From positions 86,278 through 150,277 of the IMG/VR virus record IMGVR_UViG_3300044970_001522: DNA of 64,000 nt; one strand, written 5' to 3'. This DNA comes from a virus. Shown here in pieces: positions 28,955 to 36,896 of the stretch (position 1 is its first letter; every line of letters starts with the position of its first letter). The notes under the pieces are model-generated. The model ran no database searches. It was given only the letters and a program-made list of their open reading frames with translations, and had not been told where the DNA came from. The position numbers and the translations under genes are program-made.

Positions 28955-31530
28955 GTACAACGAGTAGCAAAGTGTTTTCAAAACGTGTTCATGTTTTTAC
29001 GGCGGGACCCCAGGTTTCTGCTCAGGGCGTGGAAAGGAACTTCACACCTCAAGACCTTCAGCAAGTTGTTGATTCCTACGACCCCCAAACACATGAGGCA
29101 CCCCTTGTTATTGGTCATACTGGGGACAACGACAGTGTTCCTTCTTTTGGGTGGGTCAAAAAGTTGGTCAGAAGCGGAGAGAAGCTATACGCAGACGTTG
29201 ACTTCACTGACACTGCTAAAGATTTAGTGAAAAAAGGGCATTACCGCAAAGTCTCCATATCCTTCTACTCTCCGAACTCTCCAATTAACCCGCATGAGGG
29301 ACAGTGGAGCGTTCGGCACTTGGCACTTTTGGGAGCGTCGCCCCCTGCGGTTAAGGGCCTGGAGCCTTTCTCGTTCTCTGAGGAAGGTAACGGAGTGTTC
29401 AACTTCGCTTCAGCTCTATCTCCAGAAGACATCTTTGACGACGAGCTTGGTCCCACACTTCTTGTTGAGCGAAGCCCGTTAGAAATCCTAAAGGAAAAGC
29501 TTGAGGAAATTCGTGGAGACATGAGTTCTTCTCTTCAAGAGCTACAAGAAAACCAAGACGATCAGACTGAAACAGACGTCGATTCGACACAAACTACAAA
29601 TTCGGCGGATGAAAGTACCGCCCCCGAAAACCCTAACCAGCAATTTTCCGAAATGAAAAAGAAAATGGGGCGTGAAGGAGCTGAAGTCTCCGAATCCGCT
29701 CAAAGTCTAGCAAACATGGAAGACAAATTTCCAGAAGAGAAGTTCGACGAAGGAGTCTCTCGCAAAGTTGCGAAAGGGGCTCACGGCCACCACGTACAAG
29801 TTGTGGAAGAGGTTTTTGAAGAGGGCGATGAAGAACTCTCGGACGAGCACCGTGAGATTCCCGCTGCTTTCAAGAAAAATATCGCTAAGATGAAAGCTAA
29901 GCACAAAGCCCACGATGAGGACGGGGAAGATGATGAAGACGAACTTTCCGAGGAACACGGAGAAGTTCCTGCTGCTTTCAAGAAAAATATCGCTAAGATG
30001 AAGGCCAAGACAGCGAAGGTGGAAGAATCCGACGAGGAAGACTCTGAGGGCGACTACGCTGAGGTAGGGTTTAAGAAAACTGCGAACAGGCAGGCATCGT
30101 TTGGAAAACGTGCTGAGAAGGATCCAGGGGATCCAGCTGGTCGTTCTAAAACAGCACGGTCATCCGACGATAGCTACGGGGACCGTCAGTCGGTTGGACA
30201 AGGGGGTGAGGAAGACCGCGAAGGTTTGACTTCAGACGTGGCGCAAGACACGGACCGTTTAAACACTGCTAAGGACGGTGACCAGGAGCAAGACCGAGAA
30301 GAGCTGGCGAAGGCACTCGACGGTGAAGGGGACGAAGATTCCCGTTGGGCTGACCAACCTGAGGGTCGCCGCCGTTCAATGGAAGACGACCAGTACAACG
30401 ATGGTGAGTACGGACTTCCAGGAAGAAACAAGCCGGGAACCTCCGATGGAAACGACCCCCACGGTCGCGATGGCGGGCCAACTTCAGTTTCTGAGGACTC
30501 TGAGGAAGAGCCCGACACCGAGGACATTGCTGTGCCACTTCAGAGCACCAAGGGCAACAAAGTTTCTCGCGTTCTTCACCAAACCTCCGGACAAAAGAGG
30601 GCGTCTGTCAAAGGTAAGGAAATTGCGGATCACAGCGAAGAGTCCGACGGTGTTACACGAACTGCGAAAAAGGCAGGTGTTTCGGCGGGGAACGACCCCC
30701 ACGGTCGCGAAGACGGACCCACAAACTTCCCTGACCGCTCTGAGGAAGAGCCGGACGACCTCGACATTGCTGTCGACCTAGAAAGTGTCGTTGGTAGTCG
30801 CAAAGTTCGTGTGCTGCGTCAGCGATCGGGTGAAAAGCCTTCGATTGACCACGCCGAAGAAGACGATCTTGACATGGAAGAGTGTGGGACTTCCAGGAAA
30901 GTTTCTCGCAAGTTTGCAGAACGCGATCCAATGACTCGAACCGGAAAGGGCTCGACTTACGGGCAAAAGCGTCCCGTTATGGAAGAGGATGACGATGAGG
31001 AGATGTACGATGAGGACGACGATTTCTCTGAAACTGACGACTTTTGTGGAATGGGGTCAATGGGCCAGGCTAAGCCTATGGGTTATCCCACCCAAATGTT
31101 CGAAGAGTTCCAACGTGAGCTGGAAAATCTTAAGAACGAAAATTCTCGCCTGAGGAAAGAGTACCAGGAGCACCAAACCAACTCCCGTAAGCAACGCATC
31201 GCCGACTTTGTCGACAGCCTCTACACCGAAGGAAAGATGACTGACGGAGTAATTCCTCAGAGAGACCTTCAAAACTACTGCGAAGGTCTTGAGTTCGGTA
31301 CACTTGACTTCGCAGAAGGCGAAACACCAACAACCAAGTTGTTTGCGCTTCTTGAGCGTTTGCCCAACATGGTTCACTTCGGGGAAGTTGTCGCCGAGGG
31401 GCGTTTCAGCGACCCTGAAGATGACGAAGATCTAGACCCCCATTCTCGTGCAATGAAGATGGTTCAGGCCGGAGAGTGCGATTACGTTGAGGCAATCAAG
31501 CGTTCCATTCCTTGGGGAGGTCGGGGCTGA
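28951..31530 (+). CDS. Prohead protease/scaffold, Mu gpI-like, 859 aa
   Basis: Residues 25-145 match Mu gpI-type proteases: FTPQDLQQVVDSYDPQTHEA with PLVIGH, then SFGWVKKLVRSGEKLYADVD, then GHYRKVSISFYSP, then VRHLALLGASPPAVKGLEP. The protease matures the head and usually shares a frame with the scaffold. A very long, acidic, low-complexity middle follows (about 180-690) with duplicated blocks: AAFKKNIAKMKAK occurs twice, and NDPHGR plus EEEPD...DIAV blocks occur twice. The C-terminal 160 residues contain a coiled coil (EFQRELENLKNENSRLRKEY) and a folded segment, as in scaffold proteins. The size is about two to three times that of ordinary gpI. Confidence 0.85.
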   Translation: MSTTSSKVFSKRVHVFTAGPQVSAQGVERNFTPQDLQQVVDSYDPQTHEAPLVIGHTGDNDSVPSFGWVKKLVRSGEKLYADVDFTDTAKDLVKKGHYRKVSISFYSPNSPINPHEGQWSVRHLALLGASPPAVKGLEPFSFSEEGNGVFNFASALSPEDIFDDELGPTLLVERSPLEILKEKLEEIRGDMSSSLQELQENQDDQTETDVDSTQTTNSADESTAPENPNQQFSEMKKKMGREGAEVSESAQSLANMEDKFPEEKFDEGVSRKVAKGAHGHHVQVVEEVFEEGDEELSDEHREIPAAFKKNIAKMKAKHKAHDEDGEDDEDELSEEHGEVPAAFKKNIAKMKAKTAKVEESDEEDSEGDYAEVGFKKTANRQASFGKRAEKDPGDPAGRSKTARSSDDSYGDRQSVGQGGEEDREGLTSDVAQDTDRLNTAKDGDQEQDREELAKALDGEGDEDSRWADQPEGRRRSMEDDQYNDGEYGLPGRNKPGTSDGNDPHGRDGGPTSVSEDSEEEPDTEDIAVPLQSTKGNKVSRVLHQTSGQKRASVKGKEIADHSEESDGVTRTAKKAGVSAGNDPHGREDGPTNFPDRSEEEPDDLDIAVDLESVVGSRKVRVLRQRSGEKPSIDHAEEDDLDMEECGTSRKVSRKFAERDPMTRTGKGSTYGQKRPVMEEDDDEEMYDEDDDFSETDDFCGMGSMGQAKPMGYPTQMFEEFQRELENLKNENSRLRKEYQEHQTNSRKQRIADFVDSLYTEGKMTDGVIPQRDLQNYCEGLEFGTLDFAEGETPTTKLFALLERLPNMVHFGEVVAEGRFSDPEDDEDLDPHSRAMKMVQAGECDYVEAIKRSIPWGGRG
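29863..30006 (+). repeat. Direct repeat encoding AAFKKNIAKMKAK
   Basis: Two copies of about 36 bases (around 29863-29900 and 29968-30006) inside the protease/scaffold gene code for LSDEHREIPAAFKKNIAKMK and LSEEHGEVPAAFKKNIAKMK. A second repeat pair (AACGACCCCCACGGTCGCGA, about 30452 and 30691) lies further on in the same gene. They show growth of the scaffold part by internal duplication. Confidence 0.7.
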
Positions 31531-31562
31531 TAGCTCCGATACTGCTGCCCGGAGATTAAGCT

Positions 31563-32270
31563 ATGGACCTTCTAACTTTGGTCGGGCAGGTAACAAAAAA
31601 GCGAGCGGACTACTTCTCTCAAGCCGAGGTCTTAGCTCGCAAAGCGAAAACACAAGAGAAGCTGGAAAGTCTCATGACGGACCAGTCGAAAGTTCTTGTG
31701 AAGGCTTTGCGAGACAAGGATATTCGCTGGGAGGAGTACTCTCGAACTTTGATTGATAAGACACTGTCTGCAGCCCTCGCTGCCGTTCACCTAGGGGCAG
31801 GAAAAGCCTCGCCACAAGCAAAAGTCGAACGGGCATGGGGCACTGTAACCGGGCAAATGCTCCCACCTTTGTTAGAATTCTTGAGCCAAACCGAACTAGC
31901 ACTAAACGACGGATCCCTAATGCTCGGCGACGACCGCATAAATTTCTCGGAAATTGATCTTGAAGATATGTACGAAGGGGGCGAAGAGGTACTTCCACCG
32001 AAGCCGAAAATGTCTTGGCTGAGCCTTGTTACCAGAGTCGTTCGCTACCTTGCAAACCCTTCCTACTCATTTTTCAACCTTGGTGACTCCTACGTGAAAC
32101 AAGAGCAGGGTTACCGGGAGATGCGACGAGTGCCAGTGTTGGACAGGAGAACTTGTCCTGACTGCATAAAGTTTGGGGAGAAGGGGTGGCAGCCCTTTGG
32201 AACCCTGCCGATGCCGGGGCAAGAGTGCCGGTGCTACGATCGCTGCCGCTGCCGAATCGACTACCGTTGA
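31563..32270 (+). CDS. Minor head protein, Mu gpF/SPP1 gp7-like, 235 aa
   Basis: The C-terminus carries the family signature RRVPVLDRRTCPDCIKFGEK, then a QPFGTLPMPGQECRCYDRCR close, that is V-L-D-x-R-T-C-x-x-C...P-x-P...C-x-C. The first 150 residues are helical. Family members join portal and capsid during assembly. It follows the protease gene after a 32-base gap. Confidence 0.82.
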   Translation: MDLLTLVGQVTKKRADYFSQAEVLARKAKTQEKLESLMTDQSKVLVKALRDKDIRWEEYSRTLIDKTLSAALAAVHLGAGKASPQAKVERAWGTVTGQMLPPLLEFLSQTELALNDGSLMLGDDRINFSEIDLEDMYEGGEEVLPPKPKMSWLSLVTRVVRYLANPSYSFFNLGDSYVKQEQGYREMRRVPVLDRRTCPDCIKFGEKGWQPFGTLPMPGQECRCYDRCRCRIDYR

Positions 32271-32311
32271 CTTTTAAACGAACCCACCATGGTTCAAACT
32301 AAGGTGAAGCA

Positions 32312-32321
32312 GGGTAAAACC
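32312..32321 (+). promoter_or_regulatory. Late promoter motif GGGTAAAACC
   Basis: The motif lies 83 bases before the decoration-protein start, in the gap after the minor head gene. Confidence 0.55.
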
Positions 32322-32394
32322 TGAATAACTAAGCTAGGTGAAAAACAAGTCCTAGAGGAAACAACAAAACCAATAACCCTTTGAAAATATCAAA

Positions 32395-32868
32395 ATGTCT
32401 TTGAACATCGCACCAGTTTACGGTAAGCAATTCATTCGTTACGCGGAGACTTTCACCGCTGCTACTGACAACCAAGGTGGAACGGCTGGAGTCGTTGAAA
32501 TTCCTGAGTTTGCAGTTGTTGCTTACGCAACCTATGCCGGAGCAAACAAAGTTTGCGCCCCTGGCAACCTAACCGCGTTTGATGGGAAGATTGTAGGTGT
32601 GAACCAGGCCTACATTCCCACAGCCCTGTCTCAACCTCGCACCGCTCGTCAAGCTTCTGTGGCCACCAGTGGCTCCTTGCTTGTTGAAGTGAGTGCCAGC
32701 GCCGTGGCCCCCTTCGTACTCAACGCCCAGCTTTCAGTTGGTGCTGACGGCAAGGCGCTACCCACTGCGAATACCGGGACCAACGTCACTCTTGACGGTA
32801 CTATCCCGCTCATTCGTGAAATCGTGCGAATCGGCGGTCGCACTGTCTTGCTGGTTTCATTCGCCTGA
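32395..32868 (+). CDS. Head decoration/stabilising protein candidate, 157 aa
   Basis: The protein is small, beta-rich and Ala/Gly/Val-rich (GVVEIPEFAVVAYATYAGAN, later PLIREIVRIGGRTVLLVSFA). Its place between the minor head gene and the major capsid gene is where decoration proteins (lambda gpD, DUF2190-type) normally lie. It ends before a strong terminator. The call rests on position and composition. Confidence 0.6.
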   Translation: MSLNIAPVYGKQFIRYAETFTAATDNQGGTAGVVEIPEFAVVAYATYAGANKVCAPGNLTAFDGKIVGVNQAYIPTALSQPRTARQASVATSGSLLVEVSASAVAPFVLNAQLSVGADGKALPTANTGTNVTLDGTIPLIREIVRIGGRTVLLVSFA

Positions 32869-32902
32869 GAAAAGCTGACGCATTTCGGTGCGTTTTCACT
32901 AA

Positions 32903-32936
32903 GAGCCTTCAACTTTCGAGTTGGGGGCTTTTTTCG
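32903..32936 (+). terminator. Rho-independent terminator after the decoration gene
   Basis: A GCC-TTCAACT stem with a TTCG loop pairs with AGTTGG-GGGC and is followed by six T. It separates the decoration gene from the major capsid transcription unit. Confidence 0.8.
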
Positions 32937-32946
32937 TGAAAAAGAA

Positions 32947-32955
32947 GGGTATAAC
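32947..32955 (+). promoter_or_regulatory. Variant late promoter motif GGGTATAAC before the capsid gene
   Basis: The motif differs from GGGTAAAAC at one base and lies 96 bases before the capsid ATG, just after the terminator. The T makes it more like a classical -10. Confidence 0.45.
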
Positions 32956-32990
32956 TACAGTGACCCCAAAGTTTTAGGACTCGCGGGTCG

Positions 32991-33006
32991 GATTGCTTCG
33001 GCAATC
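32991..33006 (+). promoter_or_regulatory. UUCG hairpin in the capsid gene leader
   Basis: GATTGC-TTCG-GCAATC forms a perfect 6-bp stem with a stable tetraloop, 37 bases before the capsid start. Three T follow, so it may be a weak terminator or an mRNA-stabilising leader element. Confidence 0.5.
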
Positions 33007-33042
33007 TTTGAAGTCAACTTTACACACAAGGAAACATCTATT

Positions 33043-35848
33043 ATGATGAATCATAAAGGTTCCACTCAGAGGTGACTCTGATTGAAAATCGGGTGAATTG
33101 CTGGGACACCTTAGTTTTGCTTTTGCAAAACAGGCAATCAGCAGCCAAGGCCCCTAGGGATAGGGGCAAGGTTCAACGACTAGGATAAGTAATCTAGAAC
33201 AGAAGAAAGTCCCAAGAGCGCCCGACTCTTTGCTCAGGCAAAGATGATGATATAGTCTGAACTTTACAGAAATGTAGAGAAGTAAAGGATAAAGAGCCTT
33301 TACGATAACAAGTTGCTACAACAGACCTATGCAGGGGTCGATCCCATTTTTTAGAGTGGCTTTGTTTTAACAAAGAAAATCCGGTGAATTGCTGGGACAC
33401 CTTAGTTTTGCTTTTGCAAAATAGGCAATCAGCAGCCAAGTTTACTTAGGGTCTTTACTAGCTATAGTAGAGTTAGGTAAAAAGGTTCAACGACTAGAAG
33501 ATGACTGACCCAAGAATAACTCTTCCACGAGCGCCGGGACTCACTAGTTACAGACAACTAAACAGATACTTTTTCTTCTTAGAAAAATTCGGTTCCCTCG
33601 AAAAGTTTAAATGCTGTCACGAACACCACATCCACCCAACTAAAATGGGAGGAAGTGATGCCAAAGTGAACTTAATTTACCTTACACCCAGGGCCCATTA
33701 CATCGCCCATCAGCTCCTCTTTAGAGCATTTACGGGAAACCAACAAGCCCAACGGGCTGCTTGGCTTATGTCCCACACGATTGACGAAGCTTTCGTCAAT
33801 TCTAGGGTGTATGAGTTTCTAAAAAATAACTACATTTTTTCTGAAGAGACCCGTAATAAACTTTCTGAAGCAGGTAGGAATAGGAAACTTAGTTTCGAGT
33901 CCAGAGAAAAAATCTCTAACTCAAACAAAGAAACCTACAGAAACACCTCTAAAGAAGTTCTACTAGAGAGAATTGAAAGGATGAGGGAGACTAAGAGAGG
34001 TACCCCGTGGAATGAGAGTCATAGAAACTCTATCCCCCCTTCTCTTCCTAGGGGGAGAGATCACTGGAGACTAAAAGATAGTCCATTATGGGGTGTATCC
34101 GATGAAATACTCAAAGTATGGCTAGAGAATGGTAAACCATCTTATGTTATGCTTTGTAGATTGTTAGGAATCCCCAAAACTAAATCTGTTATGTCTGTAA
34201 TAAAGAGTATGATATAGTCTGAACTCTTTGGAAACAAGGAGAAGTAGAGGATAAAGAGCCTTTACGATAACAAATGTCTTACAACCCTTGCACAAGGTTT
34301 TATGCTTCCGTCAACAAATATTGCGAATTTTATCGCACCGGTTGTTGACACTCCTACCAGAGCTGGGAGAATTCTCAGATTTGGGAAGGAACAGTTTGCT
34401 ATAAACGATTTCCGTCGTGCTTACGGAACTAACATCCCATACGTCCAAAGCCGCTACGACTCTGAGCCTTATGCTCTAGAGCAGGAAGTGGTCGCCTGGG
34501 AATTGCCTGAAGAGGTTGAATCAATAGCCTCCATCAGTTGAGAAACTGAAAGAAAAACTGGGTGAATTGCTGGGAAGCCTACGGCTTCAAACGAGAGTTT
34601 GAAACTATGGTAATCAGCAGCGAAGCGTTTTCGGGAGAAAACGAACGTTCAACGACTAACAGCATACCACTAGAACAGTGATGAAGCTGACAAGAGCGCC
34701 TAGCACCCTAACAAGGGTGAAGATATAGTCTGAACTTTCTGGAAACAGAAAGAAGTAAGGGATAAAGAGCCTTTACGATAACAGTATTGAATTGAAAACG
34801 CTGGCGAGGGTTGTTTGGCTCTTGCTGTGGCAGCTTAACCACAAATTAACTGGGTGAATTGCTGGGATCCCTGAATTTCCATTAAAGAAACAGGCAATCA
34901 GCAGCCAAGTTTACTACGTCGAGAAATCATTATGATTTCTGTGGTGAAAAGGTTCAACGACTAGACGATGAGTTTCGACAACAATAACTCGTCCACGAGC
35001 GCCCAGCCCTTTGCTTAGCAAAGGTGAAGATATAGTCTGAACTTTCTGGAAACAGAAAGAAGTAAAGGATAAAGAGCCTTTACGATAACAATTTGCCTGC
35101 ACAAGTAGATCTTCGCGCAATCGAAACCAGGAATGCAATGTCCAGATTGATGAACAGCTACGAGTACACCGTTGCTCAAGCTGTTTCCGTCACCGCGACT
35201 TACAACCCTTACGAGCCCTATAACGGAACCGCAGGTTCCCAGACCGGACTCGGTTTCACAACCTGGACAAACTTCAAGACAGCTTACGGCTCCGTTGCTG
35301 GAGACGCCGCCTGGTCTGGTGCTACTTCTAACCCAATTGAAGACATTCTAACCCTCAAGCGTGCAGTCGCCAACCAAATCGGTATCCGTCCAAACTCCGC
35401 AGTCGTCGGTTCTTCCGTGTTTGACCTCTTGCTGACCAACGAGAAGATCCTTGATCGTACCAAGTACACATCTGCAGACAGCGTCGACACTGACGTCATT
35501 GCTCGCTACTTCGGTCTTGAGCGTGGCCTACGTGTTGCCGAAGGTCGTTACTTAGCGCAAGATGGAACCCTACAGCCGGTATTCCCAGCTAACGGTATCC
35601 TTCTGTTCTACAGCCCTAACGGTCCTTCTGATTCCATCATGCCTGCTGGTGGTGCGAATGCTGCGACTCCTGCCTTCTCTTACACATATCAGCTCACAGG
35701 CACCCCCGCCGTCCGTCCCGAATACTACATTCGTGAACGTCGCGTTGTGCGTGCTGAAATCACAATTGAACGTGTGGTTAACCTGGTTGGCCTCGGCGCA
35801 ACTGGTCTTATCGGTTCTGGCGCTATGATCACCAACATCCTATCCTGA
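33043..35848 (+). CDS. Major capsid protein gene, five exons split by four group I introns
   Basis: Joining 33043-33061, 33316-33328, 34277-34525, 34790-34811 and 35096-35848 gives 1056 bases, one open frame of 351 residues. The product runs TTDLLTTLAQGFMLPSTNIA, then NFIAPVVDTPTRAGRI, across PEEVESIIENAGEGPAQVDL to RAIETRNAMSRLMNSYEYTV, as in HK97-fold capsid proteins. A C-terminal YYIRERRVVRAEITIERVVN precedes the end. Exons 2 and 4 are only 13 and 22 bases. Boundaries of introns 2-4 are supported by a U-G ended P1 helix and by frame; the exon 1 end is less certain, and exon 2 could start three bases earlier. Position after decoration protein and before tail tube fits. The identity as major capsid protein is inferred from position and sequence character. 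Confidence 0.85.
33062..33315 (+). ncRNA. Group I intron 1 in the capsid gene
   Basis: The conserved core elements occur in order: P (GAATTGCTGGGA), Q (AATCAGCAGCCAAG), R (GTTCAACGACTAG) and S (GATATAGTCTGAAC). R and S pair through GACTA/TAGTC to make P7. The length is 254 nt with no ORF. The 3' end is taken at the G after AACAAGTT. The 5' splice site is the least certain of the four because the P1 helix is weak. Confidence 0.8.
33329..34276 (+). ncRNA. Group I intron 2 in the capsid gene, with HNH gene
   Basis: P1 pairs exon GACCT with intron GGGTC, ending in a U-G pair at the splice site. Core elements P, Q, R and S match the other introns. A 717-base HNH gene sits between R and S, that is in the P8 region. 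The 3' end is the G of AACAAATG. The length is 948 nt. After removal the frame reads D-L-L-T-T-L. Confidence 0.88.
33501..34217 (+). CDS. HNH homing endonuclease inside intron 2, 238 aa
   Basis: Residues 35-75 (CCHEHHIHPTKMGGSDAKVN, then LIYLTPRAHYIAHQLL) carry the HNH signature HHxxP...GG...N-x-x-x-L-T-x-R-x-H-Y-x-A-H. NUMOD3-like DNA-binding repeats follow (SEETRNKLSEAGRNRKLSFE, then SREKISNSNKE). The ATG lies five bases after core element R, and the TAG stop is part of element S (GATATAGTC), so coding and ribozyme sequence overlap. Such enzymes cut the intronless allele and spread the intron. Confidence 0.9.
   Translation: MTDPRITLPRAPGLTSYRQLNRYFFFLEKFGSLEKFKCCHEHHIHPTKMGGSDAKVNLIYLTPRAHYIAHQLLFRAFTGNQQAQRAAWLMSHTIDEAFVNSRVYEFLKNNYIFSEETRNKLSEAGRNRKLSFESREKISNSNKETYRNTSKEVLLERIERMRETKRGTPWNESHRNSIPPSLPRGRDHWRLKDSPLWGVSDEILKVWLENGKPSYVMLCRLLGIPKTKSVMSVIKSMI
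34526..34789 (+). ncRNA. Group I intron 3 in the capsid gene
   Basis: P1 pairs exon TCAAT with intron GTTGA, with U-G at the splice site. P, Q, R and S elements are present (Q is AATCAGCAGCGAAG). The 3' end is the G of AACAGTATTG. The length is 264 nt with no ORF. Joining the flanks restores E-S-I-I-E-N in frame. Confidence 0.88.
34812..35095 (+). ncRNA. Group I intron 4 in the capsid gene
   Basis: P1 pairs exon CGAGGGT with intron GCTCTTG (seven pairs, U-G at the splice site). P, Q, R and S elements match introns 1-3. A P2 hairpin (GTGG...CCAC) follows P1. The 3' end is the G of AACAATTTG. The length is 284 nt with no ORF. The join restores A-G-E-G-P-A-Q-V in frame. Confidence 0.88.
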
Positions 35849-35876
35849 TAAGGGAAGGTACTAAGGAGGTGACCCA

Positions 35877-36320
35877 ATGGCTATTCTCAGACCGATTACA
35901 AAGTCTCAGTACGAAGTTAGCTTCGTAGCTCCTGACGGACCCACACTAATCGCCACGTTTACAAAATTCAGCGGAATCAAGGATTCCTCAAGTAGCAGTG
36001 ACTACGCCAATGGTACTGGTAACCGTATTTACAAAGTTGTAGGCCCCAAAAAGGTAGACAACATCTCCCTTTCTGCTCCGTACGATCCCACGATCTTCAA
36101 GCAGTTGGAAATTTACTGGTTGCAGTATAATTGCAGAGAAATCACAGTTACAGTCACTCCGAAAGACTGTGTTGGAAACGGATCAGCCCCTGCTGGCGGC
36201 CAATACACTTGCTACGGATGTCAGTTCATGTCTCTTAATACCGCCGATGTTGACCGTGAAAGCGGCAATGTTCAGGAAATTGAGATTCAACTAACCGTGA
36301 ACTCTTGGGACCGAACCTGA
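35877..36320 (+). CDS. Tail tube protein, 147 aa
   Basis: The protein (MAILRPITKSQYEVSFVAPD, then ATFTKFSGIKDSSSSSDYAN, with a closing VQEIEIQLTVNSWDR) follows the contractile-tail tube family (T4 gp19/phage-tail-tube type): a substrate-like F-S-G-I/L turn, a G-x-x-x-R/K-K-V block and a final beta strand. The start has an almost perfect Shine-Dalgarno, AAGGAGGTGA, as expected for a highly expressed protein. It is followed by a strong terminator. Confidence 0.85.
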   Translation: MAILRPITKSQYEVSFVAPDGPTLIATFTKFSGIKDSSSSSDYANGTGNRIYKVVGPKKVDNISLSAPYDPTIFKQLEIYWLQYNCREITVTVTPKDCVGNGSAPAGGQYTCYGCQFMSLNTADVDRESGNVQEIEIQLTVNSWDRT

Positions 36321-36331
36321 TTCTCAACTCG

Positions 36332-36359
36332 AAAAGCCCCCTAACCGGGGCTTTTTTTG
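36332..36359 (+). terminator. Strong rho-independent terminator after the tube gene
   Basis: AAAGCCCC, loop CTAACC, GGGGCTTT then four more T: a classical GC hairpin with a T run. It ends the capsid-tube transcription unit. Confidence 0.9.
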
Positions 36360-36370
36360 TGCCTACAAGA

Positions 36371-36380
36371 GGGTAAAACC
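36371..36380 (+). promoter_or_regulatory. Late promoter motif GGGTAAAACC
   Basis: The motif lies 12 bases after the terminator and 36 bases before the next start. This terminator-then-motif order supports a promoter function. Confidence 0.65.
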
Positions 36381-36406
36381 TCTGTAAGAACGAACCTTAA
36401 GAAGAA

Positions 36407-36883
36407 ATGGCCAAAACTCTGTTTTCAAGTGGCGTTGTCGTAACAAGCGAGTGGCTAAATGGTGCAAGGAACATTGTTTTCGACGGCCAAGACCTTGACT
36501 GGCACTACGACCCCTTGGGTCTCGACGACCTTGAAAAAACAGGGCCTACAGGCTTAGACAGCCGCTACGTCACACTAACCACTGAGCAACCCACGTTGTC
36601 TGGCACCGGTCAACTTCTGTCTGGTATTCCGGTTTCCGGTTCAAAAGTTGTCACAGGGTACTGGGGATTCGGCTTTGACCCTGCTTCAAACCCCACACTC
36701 ACTCAGGACTATAACAAAGCTCCGAGAAGTTTTCTAACCAACCTTAAGTATAGCAACGCCAACGGCATCAACCCTTCCTCGGCTAGCCAGAAATTCGCAG
36801 CGTTAGCAGACGCAGACTTGGTAACGAAAAAAGTATTGTCCGACCAGCTCGACGCTCTTGTGGTGGATAACGGTACATACTGA
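36407..36883 (+). CDS. Hypothetical virion protein, 158 aa
   Basis: The protein begins MAKTLFSSGVVVTSEWLNGA and continues RNIVFDGQDLDWHYDPLGL, then a beta-rich middle and a helical end (LADADLVTKKVLSDQLDALV). The N-terminal 'GVVVTSEWLNG' resembles the start of some cyanophage baseplate or fibre-linked proteins. It is first in the baseplate operon behind a late motif. The role is inferred from position. Confidence 0.65.
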   Translation: MAKTLFSSGVVVTSEWLNGARNIVFDGQDLDWHYDPLGLDDLEKTGPTGLDSRYVTLTTEQPTLSGTGQLLSGIPVSGSKVVTGYWGFGFDPASNPTLTQDYNKAPRSFLTNLKYSNANGINPSSASQKFAALADADLVTKKVLSDQLDALVVDNGTY

Positions 36884-36896
36884 ACGGAGAATCTAA

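Noticed and set aside
34302-34541. Stand-alone 79-residue gene
   Set aside because: It is exon 3 of the capsid gene plus the start of intron 3; the residues continue in frame through the spliced exons.
33016-35095. CRISPR-like or mobile repeat array (four similar 200-base blocks)
   Set aside because: The repeated blocks contain the ordered P, Q, R and S elements of group I introns and interrupt one continuous reading frame.
35093-35848. Capsid gene starting at TTG 35093 as a complete gene
   Set aside because: The TTG overlaps the last bases of intron 4, and the N-terminal capsid sequence is found in the upstream exons.
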